Shown here in pieces: positions 26,901 through 38,769 of a stretch of 64,000 nucleotides of DNA. Under the pieces are notes generated by a model. The model had not been told where the DNA came from, ran no database searches, and saw only the letters and a program-made list of their open reading frames with translations. Within the stretch, counting starts at the first letter, position 1. Each line of letters opens with the position of its first letter. Source of the stretch: Pratylenchus scribneri (Eukaryota > Nematoda > Chromadorea > Rhabditida > Pratylenchidae). The stretch lies in contig JAQSEB010000033.1 of the NCBI GenBank assembly GCA_030063045.1, positions 186,001 to 250,000 on the forward strand, read 5' to 3'. The translations under genes and the position numbers were made by a program.

Positions 26901-29577
26901 CTGAATAATGAGGCAATTCTCTGAAAATGACAATTAAACATTTGTGTTTCACTTATTAACTTAAAAACATTTGTGTTTCATTTAGCTAAAAAACATTTGT
27001 GTTTCATTTAGCTAAAAAACATTTGTGTTTCATTTAGCTTAAAAACATTTGTGTTTCATTTAGCTAAAAAACATTTGTGTTTCACTTAACTTAAAAACAT
27101 TTGTGTTTCATTTAGCTAAAAAACATTTGTGTTTCATTTAGCTAAAAAACATTTGTGTTTCACTTAGCTAAAAAACATTTGTGTTTCACTTAGCTAAAAA
27201 ACATTTGTGTTTCACTTAGCTAAAAAACATTTGTGTTTCACTTAGCTTAAAAACATTTGTGTTTCATTTCGCTTAAAAACAGTTGTGTTTCGCTTAGCTT
27301 AAAAACATTTGTGTTTCATTTAGCTAAAAAACATTTGTGTTTCATTTAGCTAAAAAACATTTGTGTTTCATTTAGCTAAAAAACATTTGTGTTTCATTTA
27401 GCTAAAAAACATTTGTGTTTCATTTAGCTAAAAAACATTTGTGTTTCACTTAGCTATAAAACATTTGTGTTTCATTTAGCTTAAAAATATTTGTATTTCA
27501 TTTAGCGTAAAAACATTTTTGTTTCGTTCATCTAACATTCGTGACTTAAAAACTTGTTTCTTGCAAACTCAAATTTATTTTGCTAACTCTTTTTTTCATT
27601 AATCTTAAAAACATTTTTTGCTTGCTTTTGCTTATTCTTAGATTGCAAATAAAGAATTCCAACTTCATCATCCTGTTTGAACATGTAAAAAATGTCATAA
27701 GGCAAGCAGGAAAGCAAATCGATGAGAAACCATGATTTGAAGTAATTCCTTCGAATCGCATGCGGATCAATCACAACCTTCATTCAATTTTATTTAATTT
27801 AAAATATTCCCAAAAATAATATACTTCTCCAACGGGTCCAACAAAAGTTGTGTGAAAATTGAGGAGAATATCAGCAAAGAAAATGACATCAACCACCGAA
27901 TCCAACAAAATCACATAATCAATGCCTTTGCCCGAAAATGGCGGTGGATTCGAAAATGGAGTGGAAGTATTTTGAGCGGTGAGCAGACCCAAAGGCAAGG
28001 GATTATCACGAGAACGGAAGGCAATGTTGAAGGGCACCATGAAGGCCTACGAAATTGTTGGAATGGGAGGAAATGGGGGTGGGGAATTGAACCGTGTAAA
28101 AGGTCAATGCCAGAATTGACCAATCCCAGACTGAAATTAGACAAAAATAATTGAATAAATTTAAATTCTGACCTGTTTTGCTGGTGGAATAATGGAGAAT
28201 AACTTAATGAAAGTTAATATTTCTCAAAAATTAATTAATTTATACTATGAGGCGATGTTTTGGGTGTTTCGTGCCTATATTGGGGCAGCACATCACCACC
28301 AAGGTTCATTAACTGCTTTTATATAAATGAATTGAGCTGTTCCATCAAATTGGCCCATTTGAGGGCATTCACCTGATTAAAATTTGAGCCAATATTCCCT
28401 TGTGAGGGTTTGTGCATCAAATCCTTTGTCTCAATGTGGTTTGGTGTGAATTGCTGCCTGTATTTGGCAACACGAGCAATTTGTAATATTCGAGAGAGGC
28501 CGAGCACTGATTTAAAATTAATATTTAACCATTTTAAATTAAATTTTTATTTTATATTTTTTAGATAGAATTGAATTTTTTTTTTTGGAATTTTTTTCCA
28601 TAAAATTGTCCATTTCCTGCCTGTACAAGTTTCCTTTTTATGAAAAAATTATATGAATTGGACCAATCATATTTCCAAAATGGTTCATAAAATTATTTGG
28701 GTCCGGGTTTTGGGTTATTTGAAAATGAATAAAATTTTTCAAATATGCCATCATTTTGTTCACCTCATTTTCCAATAAATTAAACCCATTTTTGCCCAAT
28801 TCCATTTTTCACCAACTTTTATTATTTTCCCCCTCCAATGGCTCTTTCAGCGGGGTAATATCCTTGAATTGGCACAAATAGAGGACAACTTTGTTTTTGT
28901 TCTCCTCTCCGCCCCCTCTGCTCGGCGTGACATTTGCCAATCCAATTGGCCCTCCTTTCTTTTCCGTTTCCATCTGGCCTTCATTGCCTCCTCCGTTCAT
29001 TATTGGCTGAATAATGTTCATATTCAAATTATTTTGGATTGAAAAACTCACAGAAATATTCATCAAAAGCCAAACATTTGTTTCTGGAAAAGGAAAATAA
29101 ATTAATTAATTTAAATTTTGATGGAGAGAACTGTTCTTTTTGCTGAGTCCAATTTCCACTTGTTCCGTTGTCGCATTTTCCAACGCATTTTGAATCTTTT
29201 GAAGGGCAATTGGGTCAGTATGGTCACCGTACATGAAAGAAAGTCTAAACAATATAATGGGAATATTTTGCGAATTAGTGGGGCAACGGACGATGCATTT
29301 TTCTGCATAATTTCTGCCCTTGGATATCCAATCATTTTGGCAAAACTATAATGAATTAATTTTGGGGGAAAATTATAAATTTTAATAACCCTTCATTGCA
29401 ATAAACAATTGGATAATCGCAAATTTGGGCATTTGCCAAAATGAATGAGGAATCTGTGATAAAAGAAGCAAAATGATGGGGGAATGAGGGAATTGTCAGA
29501 CCAGTATTATTGCAACGGCGAATGACGGCTTCGAGGAAAAAATTTTGTGGGGCCACGAGGCCCCTTCGAGCAACCAT
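23981..29577 (-). CDS. egl-2: EAG-type voltage-gated potassium channel (KCNH family)
   Basis: The start [19 protein letters not shown] at 29577 matches the EAG cap. The PAS domain follows ([66 protein letters not shown]), with an unusual Asn/Gly-rich insert ([15 protein letters not shown]). Membrane part: [36 protein letters not shown], the charged S4 ([12 protein letters not shown]), S5, and the pore with TVGFGN, the EAG-family filter. The cytoplasmic C-linker reads [20 protein letters not shown], then a cyclic-nucleotide-binding homology domain ([18 protein letters not shown]), a coiled coil ([17 protein letters not shown] region) for tetramer assembly, and a disordered Pro/His/Gln-rich tail ending at 23981. 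It should set excitability in neurons or muscle. The intron between S3 and S4 is swollen by a 26 bp minisatellite. Confidence 0.94.
26937..27545. repeat. 26 bp minisatellite, about 23 copies, in the EAG channel intron
   Basis: A head-to-tail array with period 26 and core AACATTTGTGTTTCATTTAG, the next bases being CTAAAA or CTTAAA. Copies differ by a few substitutions (TTTAGC versus CTTAGC or TTAAC), and the 3' copies decay. It fills most of the intron between the S3 and S4 exons. Each unit contains a TTTAG or CTTAG stretch resembling a 3' splice site. Confidence 0.95.
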
Positions 29578-29639
29578 TTTTTTAAATATTAATTTTATTT
29601 GATGAATGCAGAGGCACAAAAAGGTGGAAACAATAATAA

Positions 29640-31538
29640 ATGGCTAAAAAGTTCGAATAAATTATTTCATACAAAATTTGCAAAAAATTTTGTTAGCAAA
29701 ATTTTGTTGCCCTTTCCCCTCAATTCCATGGCGCAAACTCATTTGAATTGCAAAAAACATATTCAATGACGATATGCCGAATTGCTGAATTGGTTTTGAA
29801 TTTTGGGATTAAAGGGAAGGAAGGAGGAATATTGCGCAAATAAAATTGAAAATTTCAAGACAAAATGGGAGTTAAATGGAATTTTGGTAAATTGGAAAGT
29901 AAAAAAACTTTTGGATAACTATTTGCAACAAAATGATGGAGGAGGAGAGAAAGAATAAAATGAAGCAATGTTTAACGGAACAATGGAAAAAATGATTCAA
30001 CATAATTTGACTCTTAAAATAACATAAGATGGATAAAAATAGGAATTTTTTGGGGTCAAAGAATGGCGAATAATAATAATAAGCAGTATTGAAAAACGAT
30101 AAAAAATTATTGAATATTAAAATAATATTTTGTTGAATTTTGTTCATTTTTGGTATTATTTCTTGTTCCAATGGCCTTATGCCAAAAATGCTCCAAAAGA
30201 GGCTAGCAGCACAGGTAAGAAAAGGACAAGGGAAGGGGGAGGCTGGCAGCATTGCATTTTTTCGTTGAGAATGGTGCCCTGCCCCGCATTTTTGTTCCAG
30301 CCAAAATGGGTAATTGTTGTGCGGCACTCACTTTTTTTTCCTTTTTCCCACCAATTCCCCCCTTTACCCTTCAATTGTTGTGGCACACTTCGACGTCGAC
30401 CGACGACGTCCTCCTTTGCCGTGAGTGAGTGGGCAAAAACAGCCAACAAAATATTGGGCCAAAATGGAATTCTGCGCCCGTGAGGGCTGGCCAGAAACAC
30501 CTGTGGACATTTTGAAGGGGCATAAAGGGTAGGAAAGATGAGAGAGCCGAAAAATGGGCATCGACGGGGACGGGGAAGGTATAAAATGGCCATTTTTGAA
30601 GGAGGAGGGGATGAAATTGTTTGGTTGTTTTGTCTTCATTTTCATTCTCAGTCAATGTTGGCCAAGAATGGAATGGGGAAAGTCTTCTCAAATGACGCCG
30701 TTGTACATTCCCCGAATCCCGATGCCCAGGTTGGAGAGAGGGAGTGGAAATGCTGGTTTGAATGGAAAGGATGAAACCGTAAAAGGAAAATGGGAAGGAG
30801 GTATGTCCTAAAGATGTGCCGGATTTGTGGTGGTTGGTTTCCTTCCTTCCTTTCCAAATCAATTGATGAGGGAAATTAGCCGGCCCCTTTTCCATATTGG
30901 CGGACAACCACTCAAGGGCATAAAGGAAAGCCGCATTGGGCACAAAATATTCCTCTTTCATTTTGGACGATCCTTCTCAAATACTTTTCTTCCTCCTTCT
31001 TCTTCTCTTCTTCTTCTCATTTTCACCTGTCCACGCCATTTACCCCCCTCCCTCCCTTTCCCATATAATTCCATGCCCCCCGGGGGAATTGCTTAGCAAC
31101 CAAAAATTGGCAAAATGTGAAGGCGGCCGGCTGCTTTTTAAGAAGCAAATGTGAAGAATTCAATTGGCCATAAACGGGTCGTTGGGTTGTGGGGACAAAG
31201 TTTTGAGTAAATGAGGAATAATATATTATAATTAAATTAGGAAAAAATATTGTTGAAATTTCAACGCTAGAATGGAATATTTCTTCTGATCAATTTTTGT
31301 GGTGAATCCAAAAATGAAAATAATTTATTAATGATAATCCAGACACAAAAAAATTTGTCTGGATTCGAAAGTGGAAAAGCATATTTGGGTGAAGGGGATT
31401 AGTTAGAATTGAAAATGGTGAGAAAAGGGAAGGAAGCCATCAACATTTGGGAGAATTTCATTGAAGTGCCGTGTGGCAAAAACAAAACCATTTAAATGAA
31501 TTCATTTTAGAATTGGCAACTATTTTATAATTATATTT
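29640..31538. other. Intergenic region with less AT-rich ORF-dense block; possible small secreted peptide
   Basis: Between 30130 and 31100 composition is clearly less AT-rich and overlapping frames occur on both strands; none has a domain. The longest (196 codons, minus, 30371-30961) looks like a composition artefact. The best candidate is plus-strand 30609-30811: it opens with a signal-peptide-like MKLFGCFVFIFILSQCWP, continues with SSQMTPLYIPRIPMPRLERG and ends at or shortly after a strong donor (GTATGT). It might be a short secreted or peptide-precursor gene, or the promoter-proximal region of the channel gene. Support is weak. Confidence 0.35.
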
Positions 31539-32244
31539 TTATGGATCAATTCGAGTTACTTTTTGGCTAATTTCATCGAATTTTGCCCGAAGTTTGTCGC
31601 AAAATTTCCTCATTTCCATTTGACCTTCCCCATTTTCACGAAATAAATGAAATTTATATTCCATTTTGGAACGTTGTTGTCGATTTTGACCAGAAATTGG
31701 GCCATTCTCCATCAATGCCGCATTCATTTCATTCATTGCATTTGAATAAACCACAAAATGGATTATTTTATGCAATGGAATTCGCTCAAATGGAATCGGT
31801 GAATTTGAATTGTGCAAACGAATGCAATTCTGGTCAACTTCAATTTCAACTCCATGTCCATTGTCCTGGGGCAAATGGCCTATAAAAAATATTAAATTAA
31901 TTTAGGAATGTGATATCAATAATTTAATAATTTAAATATTATCATTTATAATTTATATAAATTAATTTATCCAAAAATTGCCATATATTAATTCAATTTG
32001 ATATTAAAATTGGCCACCAACCATTTAATTGGGCCAATTCCAAATGATCTACCAAACATTCTTCAAATGATTTTTGTCTTCTTTTGGCCAATATTGAATT
32101 ATTCCCATTTCCATCTTGGAATGGATTTTCACTGCAAAATGAGCCCAAATAGAATATTTTGTTGAATGTTTGCGACATTTGTCCTAAATTATTTTTTTTA
32201 ATTAAAAAATGATCAATAATCAAATATTCTTCAGATTTTAACAT
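31539..32244 (-). CDS. Possible PTB/PID-fold protein
   Basis: Two exons joined by one intron (about 31880-32020) encode a soluble protein of about 185-190 residues. The N-terminal half has NKIFYLGSFCSENPF, where YLGS is the usual first-strand signature of phosphotyrosine-binding domains. It is followed by a basic helix region (LAKRRQKSFEECLVDHLELA), strands with GVEIEVDQNCIRLH and IPLHKIIHFVVYSN, and a C-terminal helix (MRKFCDKLRAKFDEISQKV), the order expected of a PTB fold. The start may be at 32244 or at the later MSQTF. No other domain is present. Identity as an adaptor protein is inferred from motif order only. Confidence 0.55.
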
Positions 32245-32369
32245 ATTAAAAGAATTATTGAATGAATTTATTTTTATTTTGGGAAATGATAAAAATATGA
32301 ATGAATTGAATCAATAGAATCATTGATTAATGATAAAAAATTCTTCCTTCGAAAAATTATTTCATTCTT

Positions 32370-33064
32370 TCAAACTTGAGACGGCATTTGGCGATATTTT
32401 CTGCCTGAACATCGTTCATAAATGCCCAAAAATGTTTTGCATTGTGGACATCGATGCTCAACATCTTTGCAACTTTTCATGCAAAGTGGAACGAAACAAC
32501 AGCAAAAACAAAGTAAACTTGGAAAGAAGAAAATGAGAAAAATTTGAATATGGGAAAAGAACCAAGAAATGGCGAATAGAATCCACATCAAAATATTGGA
32601 GACAAATTCCACTTCCGTAATAATATGCTGCTTGCATATTGGACAAAAGACCTGTGAATGAATTTTTTGAATAAAACAATTCATAATAATGATTATTGCT
32701 TGAGGCAGATTTAACATTTAATAGAGTGGTTTTTTGATAACTATTTCAATATCTTTTAATTTTTTATTACCTTCTTAAATAAAATTTCCAATTCCAATAT
32801 TCAATTGGGATTGAAGAATTACCCATTTAAATAGAATGGGAATATTAACTTATAAATTGAATTGTCCTAAATTAAACTGACTTGTTGTGGATGTGGCCCA
32901 TAAATTTGTGGTTGACCATTTTGATTTGGCGAATTCATTGTTGGATTAGTTGTTGGATAATCTGGGATAGCATTCATTGTTGGGAATTGGGGCGATGGTG
33001 GATAAAGTCCCGAAGAAGGAGGTGGATTTGTTGACTCATAATAGCTGGGTGGGGGAACTTTCAT
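32370..33064 (-). CDS. LITAF/SIMPLE-like endosomal membrane zinc protein
   Basis: Two exons (33064-32882 and 32651-32370) encode 154 residues. The first is a proline-rich tail with PPPSYYE near the start, a PPxY-type motif that recruits Nedd4-family WW domains. The second is a LITAF domain: VFCPICKQHI forms the first zinc knuckle half, a long hydrophobic membrane-dipping stretch follows (LMWILFAISWFFSH), then CCCFVPLCMKSCKDVEHRCPQC and FLGIYER. Both CPxC halves and the DVEHxCPxC block are intact. Family members sit on the cytosolic face of late endosomes and lysosomes and aid ESCRT-linked sorting. Confidence 0.9.
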
Positions 33065-33069
33065 TTTCT

Positions 33070-33564
33070 GCCTTTCTTCAAAACAAAATATATCTTAATA
33101 AAAATATATGAAATTATACAATGAGGTGAAATGAGAATGACTTTGCGCCCATTCCCTTCTCTAAATTGGTCAAAACGATGAATCAATAAACCAGTTTTGG
33201 AGCACAACCCGCGCAACATTGGTGGGCAATGAACAATGATGGTGTATTACGTGTTCAAAAGAATATTATTTTTTATTTGAAATGCGATCAAATAAAAAAA
33301 GGGATTACCAGCGGATACCATTGAAAATGGAACAAAATTGTATAAATATATTTAGAATGGTTTCGCCAATTGGATTAAATGTAAATTTAAAATAACGTTA
33401 AATAAATAAATTTAAACACGTTAAATTTTATAATAATATGTATTGAAAAAAGCAAAAATTTAATGGACAAATAATATTTATTATTCATTTAAAAATATAT
33501 TTATGACAATTAAATATCTAAAATTGAATTGTTAAATTGTATAAATGTTGTCAATTATTTGTTA
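33070..33564. other. Intergenic, AT-rich
   Basis: No frame or repeat supported. It separates two minus-strand genes. Confidence 0.5.
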
Positions 33565-35171
33565 TTAATGAATAATAATGGCCGTGATTGCGAATATAAC
33601 AAATCCAATCATCATCGTGAATGATGGCGCCAATCCTCCATTTGCCCCATTCTTTTTTTGCCCATCATCATCTTTAATTTAAATTTAATATTTAATAAAA
33701 ATTATTTTGGTCATTTTTACCTGTTGGAGATGGCGGATTGTCGCCTCCTTTCTCGAATTTTCCTTCGCTCAAGTAAACTTTCTTTGTTTTCAAATCGCTG
33801 GCCACGCAGGTTGAACGGATGAATGGCAAACCCAAATGAACATTCTGATCGGATTCATCAGAATTTTGGGCTAACAATCGAATGCAGCTGTCTACATTAT
33901 CTTTTTTCTGGAAAATATCATCTTTTTTATATTGCCATTTTAAATTTTACAATGTTTTTCAAGTAATGAGCCGGTGGAATTTCATAGACCAATTTGCCAA
34001 TTGTGAATTTCAATGGCTTCAACTTTGCTGTGTTACATTCTCCCTCCTTGATCAATTCATTCAATTTCGCCCATGCTTCCTGAATTAATATACATATTAA
34101 AAATTCCAATTGTTATTGGTAACCTTTGGGACTGTAATTTGTTCGCTGGATGTGTCAATTATGGCATTTTTAGTTTTTAATTCATCCACTCCCTCCCATG
34201 CCTCAATTTGAACATTCCATGCATTTGCCTCCTTCTGATTTGTCGGATTCCAACTATGGCATTGTTCGTTAACAACCAAAGTACCGAATGTGATGCGCCC
34301 ATTGGCACGCGTGTTATCTTGTACTTCTTCCCTTAAATAAATGAATTAATTTTAATTTTAATGAATTTCATCAACATACGCTTTGTCCAATTGAATGCTC
34401 ACAATTTGCTGCAGAAGTGCATTTGAATCCATCATTGCCTGCATTGGTGTTTTTCCATCAAAATCCTTGGCATATTTTGGTTTGTCCGCCGAAAGACTCA
34501 AACAACCCTCCGCCCTGTTTTCCTTTTCCACTTTGCCGTCTTTGGATCTTTTTATGTCCCAGAAATTCCAGTCCTGTTCAACTTTGCTGTTCATTATTCC
34601 AAATTGGAAATTATCAATTTGTAAATTCGTAGGCTTGAGTCCAAACTGTAATTTGAAATAATTTTGACGGTTATTTTCGCTGATTAATTTAATATACTTG
34701 AATTTTGTCAACAACGATTTTGCCCTTTCCCTTTAAGTCTGGCTCTTCCATTAGTTTTGCTTCACCTTTCCTCGTATTCCCTGGTGCATCTTTCGGTCTA
34801 TAATTAATAGTATTAAAATCAAAAATTATTATTATTAATTCTTACATTGTAGGATCATATTTCTTTTCATGTGCTTTACAAAATTCAATGTTATCAAGAC
34901 AATCACTATTGTCGATCAAAAATGTCAACGGATTCACTGTGCTCAACATCACATCGAATTTTTGTTGGTCCTGTCCATCATCTGACAATGAATCCAAATG
35001 TTCAAAAATTTTAATTTATTTCTTACTGTATGTATTGAAAATGACACTTTTTGCATGCAATCCGCCGAATTCGGGATCGAAAGCCACTGAATTGACTTCT
35101 TGGACAATTTCTCCATAAATAGATGAGAAAATGCCAAATAAAATGGCCAAATTAATAATTAATTTCATCAT
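33565..35171 (-). CDS. Pepsin-fold (A1 aspartic protease-like) protein lacking the first catalytic motif
   Basis: Seven or so exons encode a secreted protein with a signal peptide (MMKLIINLAILFGIFSSIYG). The whole A1 fold is recognisable: KFDVMLSTVNPLTFLID and DCLDNIEFCKAHEKKYDP at the first lobe, ENRAEGCLSLSADKP in place of the usual GLGL strand, NGRITFGTLV, KTKNAIIDTSSEQITVP at the second active site, and LGLPFIRSTCVASDL near the C-terminus. At the first site the normal DTGS is STVN, so the catalytic Asp is gone; the second site keeps Asp (DTSS). The enzyme cannot work as a normal aspartic protease. The last residues (APSFTMMIGFVIFAITAIIIH) form a hydrophobic tail after a hydrophilic linker, consistent with a GPI or membrane anchor. 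A binding or decoy role is possible but unproven. Confidence 0.82.
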
Positions 35172-35179
35172 TTTAGGGA

Positions 35180-36447
35180 CAATATCTGATTGGGAAAGAA
35201 AATAATTCATAAGATTATTGGAAATTTAAGTAAATTCTAATTCTACTATAATGATGAAACTCTGTGATCTTGGTCAATAATTTGACAAAATTTTAAAATT
35301 TTGACTCGTAAAATAGTGAAAATTTGAAAAGAAAATTAAATGGAAATTGGCAAATGATCGGCTTTGCCTTTTGGGCCTGGGCATTAAGAATAGGGGAATG
35401 GTGGCTTATCGCCCAATTTTTTGGGAGTGTTCATTTTGCCCTCCACACTGGATTGTTGATATTTTGATAATCCGAATAACGTCTTCCCAATTTCCAACCA
35501 CTCCCTTCTTTTTGTGGGATTATTTCATTCATTTTTGGGCGGAAAGGAACCATTTTTGGTTAGGTTTGGCGTCAATCGGCTGGCAAACAAAAAGAATTTT
35601 CGATTATTTTTATCAAATGAATTTTAGACTTATTTCAAAATGATGTGATTTTTATTCATTTTCAAATAATAATTAGGTGATTTGGTTGTCTTTAATTGAA
35701 ATATGTCCTAAATATTCTTACGAAAAGGATCGAATATATTTATTAATATTATTATTTTAAATAAATATAATAAATATAAACAATATTAAATTTAAGAATA
35801 CAATTAATTATATTTCTTTCACATAAAATGCTTTAAACATCTATTTCCCGTGTTTTTCATCAAATCTTACTTTTTTGAATTCCGTAATTTCTGTCACGGG
35901 ATTAACGATTAACTCATCGAACAGTGCAGCAGAGCAGAGGCAGGAGAAAGACATACATAATCATAATCCCCTGCATCTACTGTATCCTTTCGATCATTTT
36001 GGTGGTATTTTCTCTATGATTTATCATTTTTAATAATAAAATAGGTGTGCCTCATTCGACTCGACTATCCCTCGATTCATCCAAATATAACATTTTTTTC
36101 CTTATTATTCATTTTGTGTTTAAAATTTGTTCATATTAAATTGAGAGCAAACATATTTTAAAGACAAAGAAGCCGCAAATTTTGTTCAAAAAATGAATGA
36201 TTAAAAATGAATAGAAATGGCAATATTCAAAAATGAATCATCACAATGATGGTCAGCAGAAATCAAAAAAGGATCGAAATGAATGGGGTTTAGATTGATT
36301 TGGAGAAAAATTTGCTTTTTTTCTAAAATTTAAATGAAAGCGAATAAATATAAATAAATACTTCAAATTTATTCATAATATTTTTTATGATTGTCCAAAA
36401 AATGGAAATTAATTTCAATTTTGATTTGTGTTTTTCTGTGAGAATTT
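35180..36447. other. Intergenic, no gene supported
   Basis: AT-rich spacer. A 98-codon plus frame at 35347-35643 has no motif and no convincing splice context. A plus-strand frame at 36479-36685 is a shadow of the GPCR last exon. Confidence 0.45.
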
Positions 36448-38359
36448 TTAGGCTTCTTTTATTGAATTCCTGCCGGATGTGATTGTGGCCTCTTCGATGA
36501 CCACTGCCGCATTATTATCACTCACACTACTCCCGCTGGACACTATCCTCGAAATGGCCGTTGCATTTGCTGAAAATCGAACTGAACTGCTCAATCTTGG
36601 GTCATTGCGACAGTACCACACTTTGAAGAATGAAATCCGGAAATTTGGACTAAAAATACGAATTATTTTAATAAAAACGGTATAAATTCTAATCGAACAG
36701 CATTCAAATGAATTGATATACCCTGAGGATGAGGACAATAGCCCTTCATTTTACTTATTTTTGCTTTTTCTAAAAATATAAATGCTGAAGTTTCTTAAAA
36801 ATCTAAAATTAGACATTATTTGAATTAAAACAATTGAGAACTGGAAAATTTAGTGCGGAAAATTAATTAAAATCTCTCCCGAAAATTTTTCCGGAAAATT
36901 TAATTAAAATTCCGGAATAATATCTCCCCTCTCATAAAAATCAAATCAATTCCATTTATTTTATTATTGTACTTTTTAGGATAATATTCTGCATTTTATT
37001 TTGGAAATAGGATGGCACTTCATTTTTATTCTCAAGGCATTTTTATTCAATTGAACTACTGTACAGAATGAAGTGCCATCATAAATTTTCAAATTGAATT
37101 TAATTAAAATAAAAATAAATATTCCACCTGATTAGGGCATAAATAATGAAATTGATAGCAAAATTAATGCAAAACATATAATAGGAAATTGTTGTGAAGA
37201 AGTAGTGTTTATTGATGAATTGCAGATTTTCTTTGTTTTTCATGAAAAATTTGAGGAATTGTCGAAGCCAAAATGGAGTATTCAAAAAAACATAGAGAAT
37301 TGGAATTACAGCCAAAATAATGCTGGTGGCCTGTGTTTCCCTTGAAGAGGATTCGCCTTTAAAAAACGCTTCTGTAATTTATTTAAAAATAAAATTTAAT
37401 TAATTTTAAATGAATAAATATATTTTGAATAATTTACTTCGTCGAGGTGCCCTCTGACTTTGATAAGAAGTTGACCTACTTCTAAACACGGAACGGGCCT
37501 TCAATTTGCCGGTAATAATCAAATTTACACTAATCACAATAATCAATGTTAAAATGAAGGAGAAGATTAGCCGTGGAATGTGGAAAATAATCTGCAAATT
37601 TTATATATAATAAATAAAATAATTAAAATTAATGAATTTAAATTATTAAAACGATTACATCAACATGCGGTCTTTCATAATCAAAAGTGCATTTAATTCG
37701 TTCACTTTTTGTGGATGAAAATTTGATGGCAACATCGTCCTCGGTTGTGCCCTTCAACGCGTAAAGTACATTAAAACTGAGTAACAATGTTGGAATAAGC
37801 CATGCCAAAATAATTTTCCACCGATTCAAATGGCTATTCTAAAAAGGAATAATTATCATTCCATTGGACATTTCCACACTACCTTCATATGGTGAAGTGG
37901 AAAAACGATGGCAAAAAAGCGTTCCATGGTCAGTGAAATGATGGCAAAATTGCTGACATAAACGGCCACACACCAAATATATCGAGCGGAAACGCACAAA
38001 TTGAAGCTAATTGTGTCAATTTCCACCCAAAATCGAATGAACAAATTCAACAAAAGAATAGTATCCGAAGTGAGCAGCACCAAAATATAATGGTTGGCAT
38101 AATTCTGCACAAATATTAATTACATTTGTAATTAATTTAAATTAACCTTTCGCATATCTGTCCTCAAAATGGTGACAATTGTCATAAAATTGCCAATCAT
38201 TCCGGCGATTGAAATAATAAATGGAATATAAATAATGTCATTGCCGAGAACAATTTCCGAACTTCCATTCCGTGTCCCATTGATGAGTGAATCCTTCAAC
38301 AATGAACGGGGAAAATTCATATTTTTAGGATCTACACTGAATTTGATTAAAATATTCAA
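36448..38359 (-). CDS. Rhodopsin-family G protein-coupled receptor, probably peptide-type
   Basis: About seven exons give a seven-helix receptor. The N-terminus carries two N-glycosylation sites (NGT, NGS). TM1 is IPFIISIAGMIGNFMTIVTI with the GN signature; TM2 HYILVLLTSDTILLLNLFI has Asp; TM3 ends in SLTMERFFAIVFPLH, where ERF replaces the usual DRY; TM4 is WKIILAWLIPTLLLSFNVL; the second loop has a Cys; TM5 is FHIPRLIFSFILTLIIVIS; the third loop is basic with an Arg/Ser-rich stretch; TM6 is ATSIILAVIPILYVFL; TM7 is CINFAINFIIYA, a variant of NPxxY. The tail is Ser-rich and ends SGRNSIKEA. The ligand is unknown; layout resembles nematode neuropeptide receptors. Confidence 0.85.
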
Positions 38360-38501
38360 GAAATTCTGATTTTTATGGTTTTATTTAGTGCTTTTGTGAT
38401 TTTATTGCGTCACAAATGGGTTTTTTAACTTTAATATCAATTTTGATTTTCAGCTCAAAAAAGGAATTGACGGGGAATGAGAAACATCGATCAAAGTCGA
38501 A

Positions 38502-38762
38502 TTAATTGGGACTAATGATGAGAGGAAAACAAAGTTGGAGGCAGTCAAGTTTTTCCTTTCCAAAGCAGTAATTTATTTTATGGCTGATTCCTTTTTTTGT
38601 TGATCCGCACCGCATCTCAATTCTCATCATCAATTTACGAGGAATGGATGAATGGTTTGAACAGTAGGGGAAATGGTCACACGATTGATTATTGCCCCAA
38701 ACCCCTTTCATCCATATTTGCGCACAAAAACACACGTAAAAAAGAACAATGAAAGACATCAA
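38502..38762 (-). CDS. Possible small secreted cysteine-containing protein
   Basis: Single-exon frame of 86 residues. It opens with a signal-like MMSFIVLFYVCFCAQIW and contains several Cys after it (SCDHFPYC, MRCGS, NYCFGKEKLDCLQLC). No family is recognised, and codon use is not decisive. It could be a chance frame upstream of the GPCR gene. Confidence 0.3.
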   Translation of the reverse strand: MMSFIVLFYVCFCAQIWMKGVWGNNQSCDHFPYCSNHSSIPRKLMMRIEMRCGSTKKGISHKINYCFGKEKLDCLQLCFPLIISPN

Positions 38763-38769
38763 TCCGTCA

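Noticed and set aside
26937..27545. CRISPR-like reading of the 26 bp array
   Set aside because: Units are contiguous without unique spacers and sit in a eukaryotic intron; it is a minisatellite.
30371..30961. 196-codon minus-strand frame in the less AT-rich block
   Set aside because: No domain, several overlapping frames of equal length on both strands; more likely a compositional effect.
36479..36685. Plus-strand frame of 68 codons
   Set aside because: Antisense to the last GPCR exon, which continues the TM7 frame in phase.
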